Shown here one piece after another: positions 47,785 to 56,255 of a DNA stretch of 64,000 nucleotides. Made by a program: the position numbers and the translations under genes. The stretch comes from Kovacikia minuta CCNUW1 (GTDB taxonomy: Bacteria; Cyanobacteriota; Cyanobacteriia; Leptolyngbyales; Leptolyngbyaceae), in contig NZ_CP083582.1 in NCBI RefSeq assembly GCF_020091585.1, forward strand, positions 2,356,001 to 2,420,000, given 5' to 3'. Positions within the stretch are counted from its first letter, which is position 1; every line of letters begins with the position of its first letter. A model generated the notes under the pieces. It did no database searches. It worked only from the letters and a program-made list of their open reading frames with translations, and was not told the DNA's origin.

Positions 47785-48783
47785 GTGGCGCAAACCAAAT
47801 CGACGATTCTAGTAACCGGAGGTGCAGGCTATATTGGCTCTCATGCCGTGCTGGCGTTGCAGCAGGCAGGGTATGAAGTAATCGTGCTGGATAACCTGGT
47901 TTATGGGCACCGGGAAATAGCAGAAGAAGTACTAAAAGTGGAGTTAATTGTTGGAGATACCACCGATCGCTCCTTGCTAGACAGTTTGTTTGCCAGTCGA
48001 AACATTACCGCTGTTATGCACTTTGCGGCCTATGCCTACGTTGGTGAATCGGTAACCGACCCAGCCAAGTACTACCACAACAATTTTGTGGGCACCTTGA
48101 CCTTATTGGAAGCAATGCTGGCAGCATCCATTAAGACATTTGTCTTTTCCTCAACCTGTGCCACCTATGGAGTTCCTACAACAGTCCCAATTCCTGAGGA
48201 TCACCCCCAAAACCCGATTAATCCCTATGGTGCCAGCAAACTCATGATCGAGCGGGTGCTGCAAGACTTCAGTACTGCCTATGACTTCAAGTCCGTCTGT
48301 TTTCGCTACTTCAACGCAGCAGGTGCTGACCCAGAAGGGCGTTTGGGAGAAGACCACAACCCCGAAACCCATATTCTTCCTTTAGTTCTGCTGACTGCCC
48401 TGGGTAAGCGAGAATCAGTCTCTATTTTTGGAACCGATTATCCTACTCCCGATGGTACCTGTGTCCGAGATTACATTCATGTTGCTGATCTGGCGCAGGC
48501 TCATGTTTTAGGTCTGGAATACTTGCTGAAGGGGGGAGAATCGACCGTCTTTAATCTGGGAAATGGCAATGGTTTTTCGGTTCAACAGGTGATTGACACT
48601 GCCCGTCAGTTAACCGGACGGGAGATCAAAGCGATCGAGTGCGATCGGCGTGCCGGTGACCCACCTGCGCTAGTGGGTGGTAGCGATCGGGCAAAAAACG
48701 TTCTGGGTTGGAATCCTCAATATGCTGATCTGAGTACCATCATTGCCCACGCCTGGAGTTGGCATCAGAAACGGCATCGGTAG
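47785..48783 (+). CDS. galE: UDP-glucose 4-epimerase
   Basis: GTG 47785, with GAGAGGAGA just before, gives 332 residues; an in-frame TTG at 47770 is less likely. It interconverts UDP-glucose and UDP-galactose for polysaccharide and glycolipid synthesis. Motifs: TGGAGYIGSHAVLALQQAG for NAD, FSSTCATYG with catalytic Ser, NPYGASKLMIER with Tyr-Lys, and CRFRYFNAAGA-type region (SVCFRYFNAAGADPEGRLGE). Full length. It belongs to the UDP-Glc epimerase branch by its VRDYIHVADLAQAHV motif. Confidence 0.95.
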   Translation: MAQTKSTILVTGGAGYIGSHAVLALQQAGYEVIVLDNLVYGHREIAEEVLKVELIVGDTTDRSLLDSLFASRNITAVMHFAAYAYVGESVTDPAKYYHNNFVGTLTLLEAMLAASIKTFVFSSTCATYGVPTTVPIPEDHPQNPINPYGASKLMIERVLQDFSTAYDFKSVCFRYFNAAGADPEGRLGEDHNPETHILPLVLLTALGKRESVSIFGTDYPTPDGTCVRDYIHVADLAQAHVLGLEYLLKGGESTVFNLGNGNGFSVQQVIDTARQLTGREIKAIECDRRAGDPPALVGGSDRAKNVLGWNPQYADLSTIIAHAWSWHQKRHR

Positions 48784-49022
48784 GTGGTAGGTGTCAGGTG
48801 TCAGGTGTCAGAATGACTAAATGCTCCTGGCTTCTGGCTTCTGACTCCTGGCTTCTTTCCAATCAACGTCTCACGCTAGTTGCGAGATCCTTTTAGACTT
48901 CTGGTATCAAAACTTACCGATTCCTTACGTGTTCTTTACAGGTGCTTCACCTAATATCCCGTGGCAAAGGTTAGTTTAGAAACAAGTTGGGCTATGTGAT
49001 GCCAACTCCATGAGAAGAACAA

Positions 49023-49056
49023 GGCGGATAGCAACGGGGGGCTTGTTGCTATCCGC
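49023..49056. terminator. Hairpin between galE and gshB
   Basis: GCGGATAGCAAC and GTTGCTATCCGC form a perfect 12-bp stem around GGGGGGCTT. On the plus side it is followed by TTTCTGTTTTT, on the minus side by TTGTTCTT. It probably terminates gshB (ends 49066) and may also act on the plus strand. Confidence 0.75.
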
Positions 49057-49065
49057 TTTCTGTTT

Positions 49066-50058
49066 TTAGTGCTGTTTGGCAACTTCAACCAGATGATCTC
49101 GACTATGGACAATCCACTCAATAACCTGGTGTCCGAGGCGAGTGCCCTCCAGGCGATCGATTTCGCGCACTCCAGTTGGGCTGGTAACATTCACCTCAGT
49201 TAAGAAACCGCCAATTACATCAATTCCAACGAAGACCAAACCATCCCGTTGTAAGGTAGGAGCAAGTTGGAGACAGATTTCGCGCTCTCGATGTGTAATT
49301 TCAGTTTGGGCGACCCGACCCCCAACAGCCATGTTGCCTCGAAAATCAGTTCCCGTTGGAATCCGATTTAAGGCTCCGATCGGCTCACCGTTGAGCAGAA
49401 TGATGCGTTTGTCTCCCTCTTTCGCCGCAGGCAAATAGGTTTGTACCATTACGGGTACCTGCCCCTGCTGGGTGCTAATTTCAATCAGGGAGTTGATGTT
49501 GCGATCGCCCTTTTGTAAAAACAAAATTCCTTCTCCCGCCTTACCTCCTAGCGGTTTCAGAACGGCTGTTCCCTTCTCCTCTAGAAACTCCTGAATGACC
49601 GGCTTGTTTTGGCTCACGATGGTATCTGGGATGGCATCTACAAACTGGAGAGCATACATCTTTTCATTCGCTGCTCGGATTCCCTGGGGAGAGTTAAGTA
49701 CCAGGGTTTTTGCCGGGTTAATGTAGTCCAGAATGTAGGTTGCGTATAGGTAGGGAACTGTGACCGGTGGGTCTGTTCGCATAAAAACCGCATCCATCTC
49801 TTCCAGAAGGAGTCGCCTGCTATCCCCTAGCATGAACCAGGGACTTGCTGCCACCCAGCGCCCCTCCATTAGTTGAACTGGAATTAACTGAACCTGTTGC
49901 AGTAGGGCAAATGCTTTGCCATTGGCGACTCCCAATTGGCTTGTCTGAGTGATCCAGATTTCGTGGCCCAGTTCTTGAGCCGCTTCCATTAACGCCACGC
50001 TGGTATCGTGACCAGGATCTAGCTTTTGAATCGGGTCAATGATAAATGCAAATTTCAC
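49066..50058 (-). CDS. gshB: Glutathione synthetase
   Basis: A 330-residue ATP-grasp ligase joining gamma-glutamylcysteine and glycine. It opens MKFAFIIDPIQKLDPGHDTS, with GKAFALL, MRTDPPVTVPYLYATYILDY, KPLGGKAGEGILFL for ATP, and GFLTEVNVTSPTGVREID near the end. Full length and close to prokaryotic GshB. grxC lies upstream on the same strand after 241 bases of low-complexity DNA; the pairing fits a glutathione-redox function. Confidence 0.96.
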   Translation of the reverse strand: MKFAFIIDPIQKLDPGHDTSVALMEAAQELGHEIWITQTSQLGVANGKAFALLQQVQLIPVQLMEGRWVAASPWFMLGDSRRLLLEEMDAVFMRTDPPVTVPYLYATYILDYINPAKTLVLNSPQGIRAANEKMYALQFVDAIPDTIVSQNKPVIQEFLEEKGTAVLKPLGGKAGEGILFLQKGDRNINSLIEISTQQGQVPVMVQTYLPAAKEGDKRIILLNGEPIGALNRIPTGTDFRGNMAVGGRVAQTEITHREREICLQLAPTLQRDGLVFVGIDVIGGFLTEVNVTSPTGVREIDRLEGTRLGHQVIEWIVHSRDHLVEVAKQH

Positions 50059-50119
50059 AGTAAGAATCCTTAGTTAGGTGGTAGGTGGTAGGGAGTAGGT
50101 GGTAGGGAAAGGATAAAGG

Positions 50120-50295
50120 CTGAAGGAAAAAGGATAAAAGTTACCTCCTGCCATCTCCCACCTTCCTCACCTTCCCCACCTCACCCATCTTCCCCACCTC
50201 CCCTGTCTTCCCTATCTCCTTCGTCCTTTCTCATCCCCCATCCCCCATCCCTCCTACTCTTCTGTCCTTTCTCATCCCCCATCCCCCATCCCTGC
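50120..50295. repeat. Pyrimidine-rich low-complexity run
   Basis: Repeated CCCCATCCCCCATCC, TCTCCT and CCACCTTCC motifs between grxC and gshB. The TCTCATCCCCCATCCCCCAT block occurs twice (50229 and 50270 region). No gene. Confidence 0.6.
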
Positions 50296-50299
50296 TAAC

Positions 50300-50563
50300 C
50301 TAACTGGCTTTCAGCAAGCTATCCAATTTCCCCTGAGAATTAAGGGCATAGATGTCATCGCAGCCCCCAATGTGCTGATCGTTAATAAAAATTTGTGGCA
50401 CAGAGCGGCGTCCTTTTGCTCGTTGAGCCATCTTCGCCCGTCCCGGTTCATCGCCATCCAGACAGTACTCGGTGTAATCGACCCCTTTTTTGTCTAACAA
50501 AGCTTTTGCCCGAACACAAAATGGGCAGGAACTCCAGGTATAGATTTCTACTTTAGGAGCCAT
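50300..50563 (-). CDS. grxC: Glutaredoxin 3
   Basis: An 87-residue dithiol glutaredoxin with the active site SCPFCVRAKALL, glutathione-binding SVPQIFINDQHIGGCDD (TVP and GG motifs). It reduces mixed disulfides with glutathione. Length is standard. It sits upstream of gshB on the minus strand. The start ATG 50563 gives the canonical MAPKVEIYTWSSCPFC. Confidence 0.96.
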   Translation of the reverse strand: MAPKVEIYTWSSCPFCVRAKALLDKKGVDYTEYCLDGDEPGRAKMAQRAKGRRSVPQIFINDQHIGGCDDIYALNSQGKLDSLLKAS

Positions 50564-50841
50564 AGTTCTTTACACTTCTTGGTTTGCTTTTATTCTATAG
50601 CAGTGTCAGGCGTTCAGGGGGCAGGTTTCAAAAGGCAGAGGGTAGAGGGAAGGGGGAAGAAGGGGAGCCAGGAGTCAGAAGCCAGAATTACCCGATTGGG
50701 TACTTCTCGAAAGTGGGTTGGAGCTTTCAGAATGAAAAGATGAATTCAGGGTCAAATGTCTACCTAGAGGCAGTTCCGCAATCTGATGAGCTAAACGCCT
50801 CAAAGTTGTCAGTTTGTCAGCCAACTTACAAGGAGACACCC

Positions 50842-51027
50842 ATGCAAACGATCGAAACAAACGAACTCTTCAACGAAATCTCAACGGAAGAATCTGCTCA
50901 AATTAACGGTGGCTATCGGCATCATTGCTGGCGTTGGCGGCACCATTGGCGGCATCACTACCGCCCTTGCTACGGCTATGGCTACGGGCGCAGATATGCC
51001 TATGGCTATGGCTACGGCTATCGTTAG
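50842..51027 (+). CDS. Double-glycine-leader precursor peptide 1 (His/Arg/Tyr/Gly-rich core)
   Basis: ATG 50842 is preceded by AAGGAGA. The 61-residue peptide has a 24-residue leader with motif LFNEISTEESAQINGG, the double-Gly type cut by C39 peptidases. The 37-residue core has three blocks: YRHHCWRWRHHWRHHYRP, CYGYGYGRRYAYG and YGYGYR. It is strongly cationic and aromatic, with two Cys and six His. It is not a known bacteriocin class that I can name; the leader resembles cyanobacterial GG-type precursors. Frame starts further upstream (50584) are not real. Exporter: 52599-54743. Confidence 0.88.
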   Translation: MQTIETNELFNEISTEESAQINGGYRHHCWRWRHHWRHHYRPCYGYGYGRRYAYGYGYGYR

Positions 51028-51303
51028 GCATTAACTGATCCTAAAGAACCGAGACGAAAGGAATAGGCGGTAGGATTGCCCATCGCCTGTTTCTGGTGAC
51101 ATTTTTTACCAAAGGTCGATCGCAGCTTCCTGAGAATGATGAAACTCTTGCAACATTACAAGATTGTTATATCCATTTGTTTTATCCGGATAATAACCAT
51201 CTCTTCAGGAAACTGGATCAGATTTCTAAAGATAGTCAGGAAAGTAAATTCCTACCCCTATCTTTGCTATCAACGTTGAGTCAACTTAAACAAGGAGATA
51301 CCC

Positions 51304-51549
51304 ATGCAAACGCTAGAAAAGAATGCACTCTTCACCGAACTTACTACTGAAGAGTCGGCTGAAGTTAACGGTGGCTGCTACTACTACTACCAACGCCCCG
51401 TTTCCTACAATCCCTGCTGGAGACCCTGCTACAATCCTTGCTGGAATAGCAGCTACGGTGATAGTGGCAGCTACGGTGGCAGCTACGGTAGGAGCTATGG
51501 TGGTGGTGTCAACCAAACCACCAATGTCAATGTTCTGGTCGAAGATTAG
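51304..51549 (+). CDS. Double-glycine-leader precursor peptide 2 (Tyr/Cys/Ser-rich core)
   Basis: ATG 51304 follows AAGGAGA eight bases upstream. Of 81 residues, the first 24 form the leader (LFTELTTEESAEVNGG). The 57-residue core contains CYYYYQRPVSYNPCWRPCYN and then PCWNSSYGDSG, a Ser/Gly/Tyr run (SYGGSYGRSYGGG) and a non-repetitive tail VNQTTNVNVLVED. Leader and pre-start DNA are almost the same as in peptide 1, showing tandem duplication with rapid change of the core. Four Cys could form disulfides. Function unknown. Confidence 0.87.
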   Translation: MQTLEKNALFTELTTEESAEVNGGCYYYYQRPVSYNPCWRPCYNPCWNSSYGDSGSYGGSYGRSYGGGVNQTTNVNVLVED

Positions 51550-51661
51550 TTATTGAGTGCAATTTCGTTAGGTATCCCTCTTGCAGCAAGTCTAAATTAG
51601 CGTTTGTGAATTCAGTACTTGCCAGGGGGTTACGCTCTAACCGGGTACGTTATTTCGTGCT

Positions 51662-51690
51662 AAGCATCCATACCCTTGGATGCTTTTTTT
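51662..51690 (+). terminator. Rho-independent terminator after peptide 2
   Basis: AAGCATCCA, a short loop (TACCC), TGGATGCTT and a run of seven T. A clear terminator which would end a transcript of peptides 1 and 2. Confidence 0.85.
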
Positions 51691-51722
51691 GGGTCATTTA
51701 AGCGATTCAGGAAACAGAATTT

Positions 51723-51856
51723 ATACCAATTAAGTTGCGATCGTTGCAGATGACAGCAGGGGCAGGTTTAGCAAAGAGTTTGCTGCTTTCACTCACTGAA
51801 CGGCAAAACTTGCCCCTACGCCTCCATTTGCCCTGGAACCCATTTAAATTCGGTAT
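51723..51856 (+). repeat. MITE-like family 3 copy
   Basis: Ends ATACCAATTAAGTTG and CATTTAAATTCGGTAT, internal GGGGCAGGTTT ... AACTTGCCCCTAC inverted pair. Intact copy, between two precursor peptide genes. Confidence 0.65.
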
Positions 51857-52142
51857 CAGAAGCCAGAATGCACAATACAGAAGAGTTGCAAAGCAGGTTG
51901 GGATTTTCTTTAAACGAAATGGGCTAAAAGTTGTCAGACTATCCGGATGGGTACAGCCGAGGTGGAAATCAAGAATATATAGGGCTTACTACTTCGACTA
52001 ATAGACAAAGGTTAGTAAGCTTTGTGAACGCTTCCATCTCTTAAGAATCGTTCCATTGTGTAAGTCCTATGAAATTCGGTGAGTTGGGTTAATTCGCTGA
52101 ATTTTATCTCTGAATCGATTCACTATTTCAAGGAGTCAACCC

Positions 52143-52367
52143 ATGCAAGCAGAAGTAAAGAACACCCAAGACAATTTGCTCTTCACAGAACTGTCAGAAG
52201 AAGAGTCTTCTGAAGTTAACGGTGGTCACTGGCGTCACCGGGGCTACTACAGACGCCACTATGGTTATGGTTACGGTTATGGCTACCGCCCCGTCTCCTA
52301 CTATCGCCCCTACTACCGCTCCTACTACCGTCCAGTTGCCTACTACTACGGCGGCTGCGGTTATTAA
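52143..52367 (+). CDS. Double-glycine-leader precursor peptide 3 (Tyr/Arg/Gly-rich core)
   Basis: ATG 52143 follows CAAGGAGT nine bases upstream. Of 74 residues, the leader is 28 (LLFTELSEEESSEVNGG). The core of 46 residues starts HWRHRGYYRRHYGYGYGYG, then RPVSYYRPYYRSYYRPVAYY and ends GGCGY. It has a single Cys and about 20 Tyr. It shares RPVSY with peptide 2 and GYGYGYG with peptide 1. It is 231 bases before the exporter gene, with a long hairpin and terminator between. Role unknown: metal binding, adhesion or antimicrobial action are open options. Confidence 0.88.
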   Translation: MQAEVKNTQDNLLFTELSEEESSEVNGGHWRHRGYYRRHYGYGYGYGYRPVSYYRPYYRSYYRPVAYYYGGCGY

Positions 52368-52409
52368 TCCGATGCGATACGCTGATTAACCGTTTAAGCG
52401 TATCTGAAA

Positions 52410-52479
52410 TGGGTTAAGAAATTTGGATTGGCTATTCCGGCGATCGCGCTTAAAATAGCTCAATCCATTTCTTGACCCA
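52410..52479 (+). promoter_or_regulatory. Long interrupted inverted repeat before the exporter gene
   Basis: TGGGTTAAGAAATTTGGATTG then GCTATT pairs with AATAGCTCAATCCATTTC then TTGACCCA, about 26-bp arms with small bulges, around CCGGCGATCGCGCTTA which contains a HIP1 octamer. A terminator follows at 52511. It could be an RNA-processing or stability hairpin separating peptide and exporter expression. Confidence 0.6.
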
Positions 52480-52510
52480 TTTTCATTTGAACCATCAAGC
52501 CATTAAGTTT

Positions 52511-52540
52511 CAACACCCGCTCTTTCGTGGGTGTTTTTTT
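52511..52540 (+). terminator. Rho-independent terminator before the exporter gene
   Basis: CAACACCC, loop GCTCTTTC, GTGGGTGTT with a run of seven T. A strong terminator, so peptide 3 and exporter are probably separate transcripts or joined by limited readthrough. Confidence 0.85.
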
Positions 52541-52598
52541 CGGATTAGCCTGATCTGAAGCGGAATACTACCTTTATCGGGTTTGCAAATTTAAACGT

Positions 52599-54743
52599 AT
52601 GAAATATGCCGTATTCCTTCAGCAGAATGAAGAGGATTGTGGAGCTGCCTGTTTAGGTGCGATCGCCAAACACTATGGGCTAAACCTCAGCCTGACGCGA
52701 CTGCGTGAAGCCGTTGGAACTGGACAACAAGGTACCACGCTTTTGGGATTAAAGCGAGGTGCAGAAACATTGGGGTTCAATGCCCGTTCGGTAAGGGCTT
52801 CTGCCCAAATTCTCGATCGCCTCAGCGAAGCTCCTTTACCTGCGGTCATTCACTGGATGGGATACCACTGGGTGGTGCTCTATGGGCAACAAAAGCAAAA
52901 GTATGTGATTGCCGATCCAGGGGTAGGGTTACGTTATCTGACCAAAGAAGAATTAGTCGAGGGCTGGACGGATTGGGTCATGCTGCTGGTAGAACCAGAC
53001 CCAGCCCGCTTCTACGCTCAAGAAGGCGACCCCGTGCGGGGAATTGGCAGTTTCTTCCGGCGGATCTGGGCATACCGTGCATTGCTGACACAGGTATTGC
53101 TGATCAACCTGATCCTGGGTCTGCTGGCGATCTCCACTCCTTTTCTGATTCAGGTTCTCACCGATGACGTGCTGGTGCGGGGGGATTTGAGGTTGTTAAA
53201 TGGGTTGGCGATCGCGGTGATTATCCTCAACCTGTTTAGCAGCGGTTTGGGGCTGGTGCAATCGAATTTGATTGCCTACTTTGCCCAGCGGTTAGAGCTA
53301 GGCTTTGTGATGGAATTTGGGCGAGCCATTTTGCGACTGCCCCTGACCTACTACGAAACCCACCGCAGCGGTGAAGTGGTCAGCCGTTTGCGTGATATTC
53401 AAGAAATCAATCAGTTGGTTGCCCAGGTCGTTGTCAGCCTGCCCAGCCAGCTTTTTATTGCGCTGGTTTCCTTCGCTTTCATGCTGTTTTTTAGCTGGAA
53501 GTTAACCGCGTTGGCGATCGTCCTTGGCATCTTGATGACCATTTCGACGCTGGCGTTTCTACCTACCTTGCAGCAAAAAACACGCAGTTTGCTGATTCTT
53601 GAAACCGAAAATCAGGGGGTTTTAGTCGAAACCTTCAAGGGTGCCCTTACCCTCAAGACCACAACTGCTACAGGTCAGTTTTGGGAAGAATTCCAGAGCC
53701 GTTTTGGGCGGTTGGCGAACCTGAGCTACCGCACCACCCAGATTGGCATTATCAACAACGTCTTCTCCAGCCTGGTGTCAGGGATTGGGGCAATTGTTCT
53801 GCTCTGGTTTGGCAGTTCGCTGGTGATCAGCCGCGAGTTAACGATTGGGCAACTGTTAGCCTTTGCCAGCCTGAATGGCAACGTTGCTGGATTAATCAGT
53901 ACCGTGGTGAAATTTGTGGAAGAATTTACCCGTGCTCAAACGGCTACCCAGCGGCTCTCAGAAGTGATCAACCACACATCCGAAACCCAGGGAGATTCGG
54001 CCAAACCTTTCGTCAGAATCCCGGACAACGCCGACATTCAGTGTCATCAGTTGACCTTCCACTACCCAGGCCGGGTCGATTTGCTGGATAATTTCTCGCT
54101 AACTCTACCAGGAGGCAAAGTAATTGCGCTAATCGGGAAGTCAGGTTGTGGCAAAAGTACACTGGCAAAGCTGATTGCGGGACTTTATACCTTACAGTCG
54201 GGCAACATTCGGATTGGTGCCTTCAATTTGCCAGATCTGGCGATCGACGGTTTACGCCGTCAGGTTGTACTGGTGCCTCAAGAACCCCATTTCTGGAGCC
54301 GCTCAATCATTGAAAATTTCCGCTTAGGCACACCGGACATCAGTTTTGAACAGATCGTTCAGGTTTGTCAGATTACGGGAGCTGATGAGTTCATCAGTCG
54401 CCTACCGGAAAAGTACCAGACTGTATTGGGAGAATTTGGTGCAGATCTATCAGGGGGACAACGACAACGGCTTGCGATCGCCCGTGCCCTGATCAACGAT
54501 CCGCCCATTCTGATCTTGGATGAATCCACCGCTGGACTTGATCCGGTCAGCGAGTCACAAGTCCTAGACGAACTGCTGTCCTACCGTGAAGGCAAAACCA
54601 CCATTTTGATCAGCCATCGTCCCAGAGTAATTAGTCGTGCCGACTGGATCGTACTTCTGGATCAGGGCAAACTGATCACCCACGGTCCTATCTCGGATCT
54701 GCGCTCTAAGGTGGGGGAACACCTGGAGTTTTTGACTCCCTAA
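52599..54743 (+). CDS. C39-peptidase ABC exporter for double-glycine peptides (PCAT type)
   Basis: A 714-residue half-transporter. The N-terminal C39 peptidase domain (residues 1-130) has Gln8 and Cys14 in QQNEEDCGAAC, His90 in WMGYHWVVLYG and Asp106 in VIADPGVG. Six membrane helices lie at about 155-430. The ATPase has Walker A GKSGCGKST (about 513-521), LSGGQRQRLAIARAL and ILILDESTAG. It would cut leaders after Gly-Gly and push the cores across the inner membrane, using the three upstream peptides as substrates. No HlyD-type adaptor or outer-membrane partner is nearby. Confidence 0.95.
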   Translation: MKYAVFLQQNEEDCGAACLGAIAKHYGLNLSLTRLREAVGTGQQGTTLLGLKRGAETLGFNARSVRASAQILDRLSEAPLPAVIHWMGYHWVVLYGQQKQKYVIADPGVGLRYLTKEELVEGWTDWVMLLVEPDPARFYAQEGDPVRGIGSFFRRIWAYRALLTQVLLINLILGLLAISTPFLIQVLTDDVLVRGDLRLLNGLAIAVIILNLFSSGLGLVQSNLIAYFAQRLELGFVMEFGRAILRLPLTYYETHRSGEVVSRLRDIQEINQLVAQVVVSLPSQLFIALVSFAFMLFFSWKLTALAIVLGILMTISTLAFLPTLQQKTRSLLILETENQGVLVETFKGALTLKTTTATGQFWEEFQSRFGRLANLSYRTTQIGIINNVFSSLVSGIGAIVLLWFGSSLVISRELTIGQLLAFASLNGNVAGLISTVVKFVEEFTRAQTATQRLSEVINHTSETQGDSAKPFVRIPDNADIQCHQLTFHYPGRVDLLDNFSLTLPGGKVIALIGKSGCGKSTLAKLIAGLYTLQSGNIRIGAFNLPDLAIDGLRRQVVLVPQEPHFWSRSIIENFRLGTPDISFEQIVQVCQITGADEFISRLPEKYQTVLGEFGADLSGGQRQRLAIARALINDPPILILDESTAGLDPVSESQVLDELLSYREGKTTILISHRPRVISRADWIVLLDQGKLITHGPISDLRSKVGEHLEFLTP

Positions 54744-55184
54744 TGTGGGCAGGCAGAGGGCAGAAGGTAGAAGCCAGCAGGTAAAACCCTGATTGCTTCT
54801 GCTTCTAACGCCCTTTTGCCTAAATCTGATTTTATTGCACCTGAAGATAGTAAGCTGATTGAGCGATCGTTATTTCCCTAGATAGATTGACCTGAAGCTA
54901 GGGGAATAGCATCACTCTCCCAGGCCGTCGGGCTTTTTCTGGCCGTTGGGAGCGTTCAGCTGGATGCAGACCATTTGTTCGTAATTTATCTCTAGCAATT
55001 CGTCAAAGTATTTCCTGGAACAGACATCGGTGCTTTCCTTGAAATCGGTTGGTGGCTTGACCCAAAATGTCCTCTACGTTATGCTGAGGCACGAGGCTTT
55101 CATTCGGCATTAGGTTTTGTTTGTACAAGGTTGACAGACAACGCTCCGAAATTGAGTTCTCTACATTTTTATCTGGAGTAGTCT
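54744..55184. other. Gene-free stretch before rbp
   Basis: Begins with low-complexity GGCAGAGGGCAGAAGG and holds an imperfect hairpin at about 54917-54952 (CTCCCAGGCC / GGCC-TTGGGAG). It ends in the rbp leader with CTGGAG before ATG. The long untranslated stretch may matter for cold control of rbp, which is inference. Confidence 0.45.
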
Positions 55185-55469
55185 ATGTCGATCTATGTTG
55201 GTAACCTGTCCTACGAGGTTACGCAAGAAGATATTACCAGCGTCTTCTCTGAATATGGCACGGTGAAGCGAGTTCAGCTTCCGACTGATCGTGAAACAGG
55301 AAGACCAAGAGGGTTTGGGTTCGTGGAAATGTCCTCCGATGCAGAGGAAACCGCTGCCATTGATGCGCTCGATGGTGCTGAGTGGATGGGGCGGGATTTG
55401 AAGGTAAACAAGGCAAAGCCTCGTGAAGAAAGACCTTCAGGTAATTTCCGGCGTGAACGGCGCTACTAA
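55185..55469 (+). CDS. RNA-binding protein (RRM)
   Basis: A 94-residue single RRM protein of the cyanobacterial Rbp type. RNP2 is IYVGNLSYEVT and RNP1 is RGFGFVEMSS, with an Arg-rich tail (EERPSGNFRRERRY). Such proteins are cold-inducible and bind mRNA, and rbp-rpsU is a known pair. The next gene here is rpsU, 135 bases downstream, so a shared transcript is likely. The tail is short, without the long Gly-rich stretch of some family members. Confidence 0.95.
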   Translation: MSIYVGNLSYEVTQEDITSVFSEYGTVKRVQLPTDRETGRPRGFGFVEMSSDAEETAAIDALDGAEWMGRDLKVNKAKPREERPSGNFRRERRY

Positions 55470-55604
55470 TCTTGTAGTCAGCACGTAATCCAGCAATTCA
55501 AATGCTTGAGCCTTCAGCAGAACGGGAGATTGGCTTTCTCCGGGTGGAGGCTCTCCCCCACTAATTCCTGACGCGGGAATCTTTACAGAGAAAGGAGTAC
55601 TTGC

Positions 55605-55790
55605 ATGACTCAAGTCATCTTGGGTGAGAACGAAGGAATCGATTCTGCACTTCGTCGTTTTAAGCGCCAAGTTTCCAGGGCGGAAATTTTTGCTGACATG
55701 AAGAAAAAACGCCACTTTGAAACACCTCTGGAAAAGGAAAGACGGAAAGCAGTTGCCAGACGGAAAAAGCGTTTTCGCTCCAGAGGGTAA
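55605..55790 (+). CDS. rpsU: 30S ribosomal protein S21
   Basis: A 61-residue basic protein: [39 protein letters not shown] and [10 protein letters not shown]. Length and sequence fit S21, which helps initiation on the small subunit near the anti-Shine-Dalgarno. AAAGGAG precedes the ATG. It follows rbp and ends at a terminator. Confidence 0.96.
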   Translation: MTQVILGENEGIDSALRRFKRQVSRAEIFADMKKKRHFETPLEKERRKAVARRKKRFRSRG

Positions 55791-55815
55791 TTTCTAATTT
55801 CCTGATTCTCTTGGT

Positions 55816-55842
55816 CGCCCATCAGCTTGATTGGCGGTTTTT
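55816..55842 (+). terminator. rpsU: Terminator of rbp-rpsU
   Basis: CGCCCATCA, loop GCT, TGATTGGCG (one mismatch in 9 bp) and TTTTT, about 25 bases past the rpsU stop. Confidence 0.7.
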
Positions 55843-56255
55843 CAATATATTTCAGGGCATTATTTTCAACGCATAGGGGATAAAGAGGATTTCTGAGCGA
55901 TCGCGGGGGAGTCCTCTTTTGTGTGTGTCTGAGGTTTGTCCGAAAACTTCGATTTCCTTCGGTTGCCCATAGAGACGCTCCGCCCCAGCATCCTGGAATT
56001 TTGAAACAGCCCCTAAGATAGATGGTTTTTGGATAAGAGCCAATCGCTGCGAAGTTTCCCCTGATCTGTCGGTTTCGCAGCGGCTAAGATAGAATTGTTA
56101 AGGCTTCTTTACTAGAATTTACAACCAATTTTGGGGAAATCTTTATTAAGAAGCTGTTTTGATGACTAAGGAAGATGAGCGTTATCGTTCAAAATCTCTA
56201 GTTCTCCGTCTTTTGTTTCCCTCCCGATTCCCTAACCTTCTCAACGGAACTTGTT
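55843..56255. other. Gene-free stretch before typA
   Basis: No coding frame supported. No repeat recognised. The typA promoter must lie here; no clear boxes seen. Confidence 0.4.

Larger units (their letters stand above)
51550..52142. other. Spacer between precursor peptides 2 and 3
   Basis: About 590 bases: a terminator at 51662-51690, the family 3 repeat at 51723-51856 and then A/T-rich DNA that should hold a promoter for peptide 3. No further GG-leader frame was found. A plus-strand frame at 51735-52001 is mostly repeat and not called. Confidence 0.6.

Noticed and set aside
50584-50841. Longer start for precursor peptide 1
   Set aside because: The upstream extension is low-complexity DNA, and ATG 50842 has a strong ribosome-binding site with the conserved leader.
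51735-52001. 88-codon frame between precursor peptides 2 and 3
   Set aside because: Mostly family 3 repeat; no leader and no Gly-Gly motif, so not a fourth precursor.
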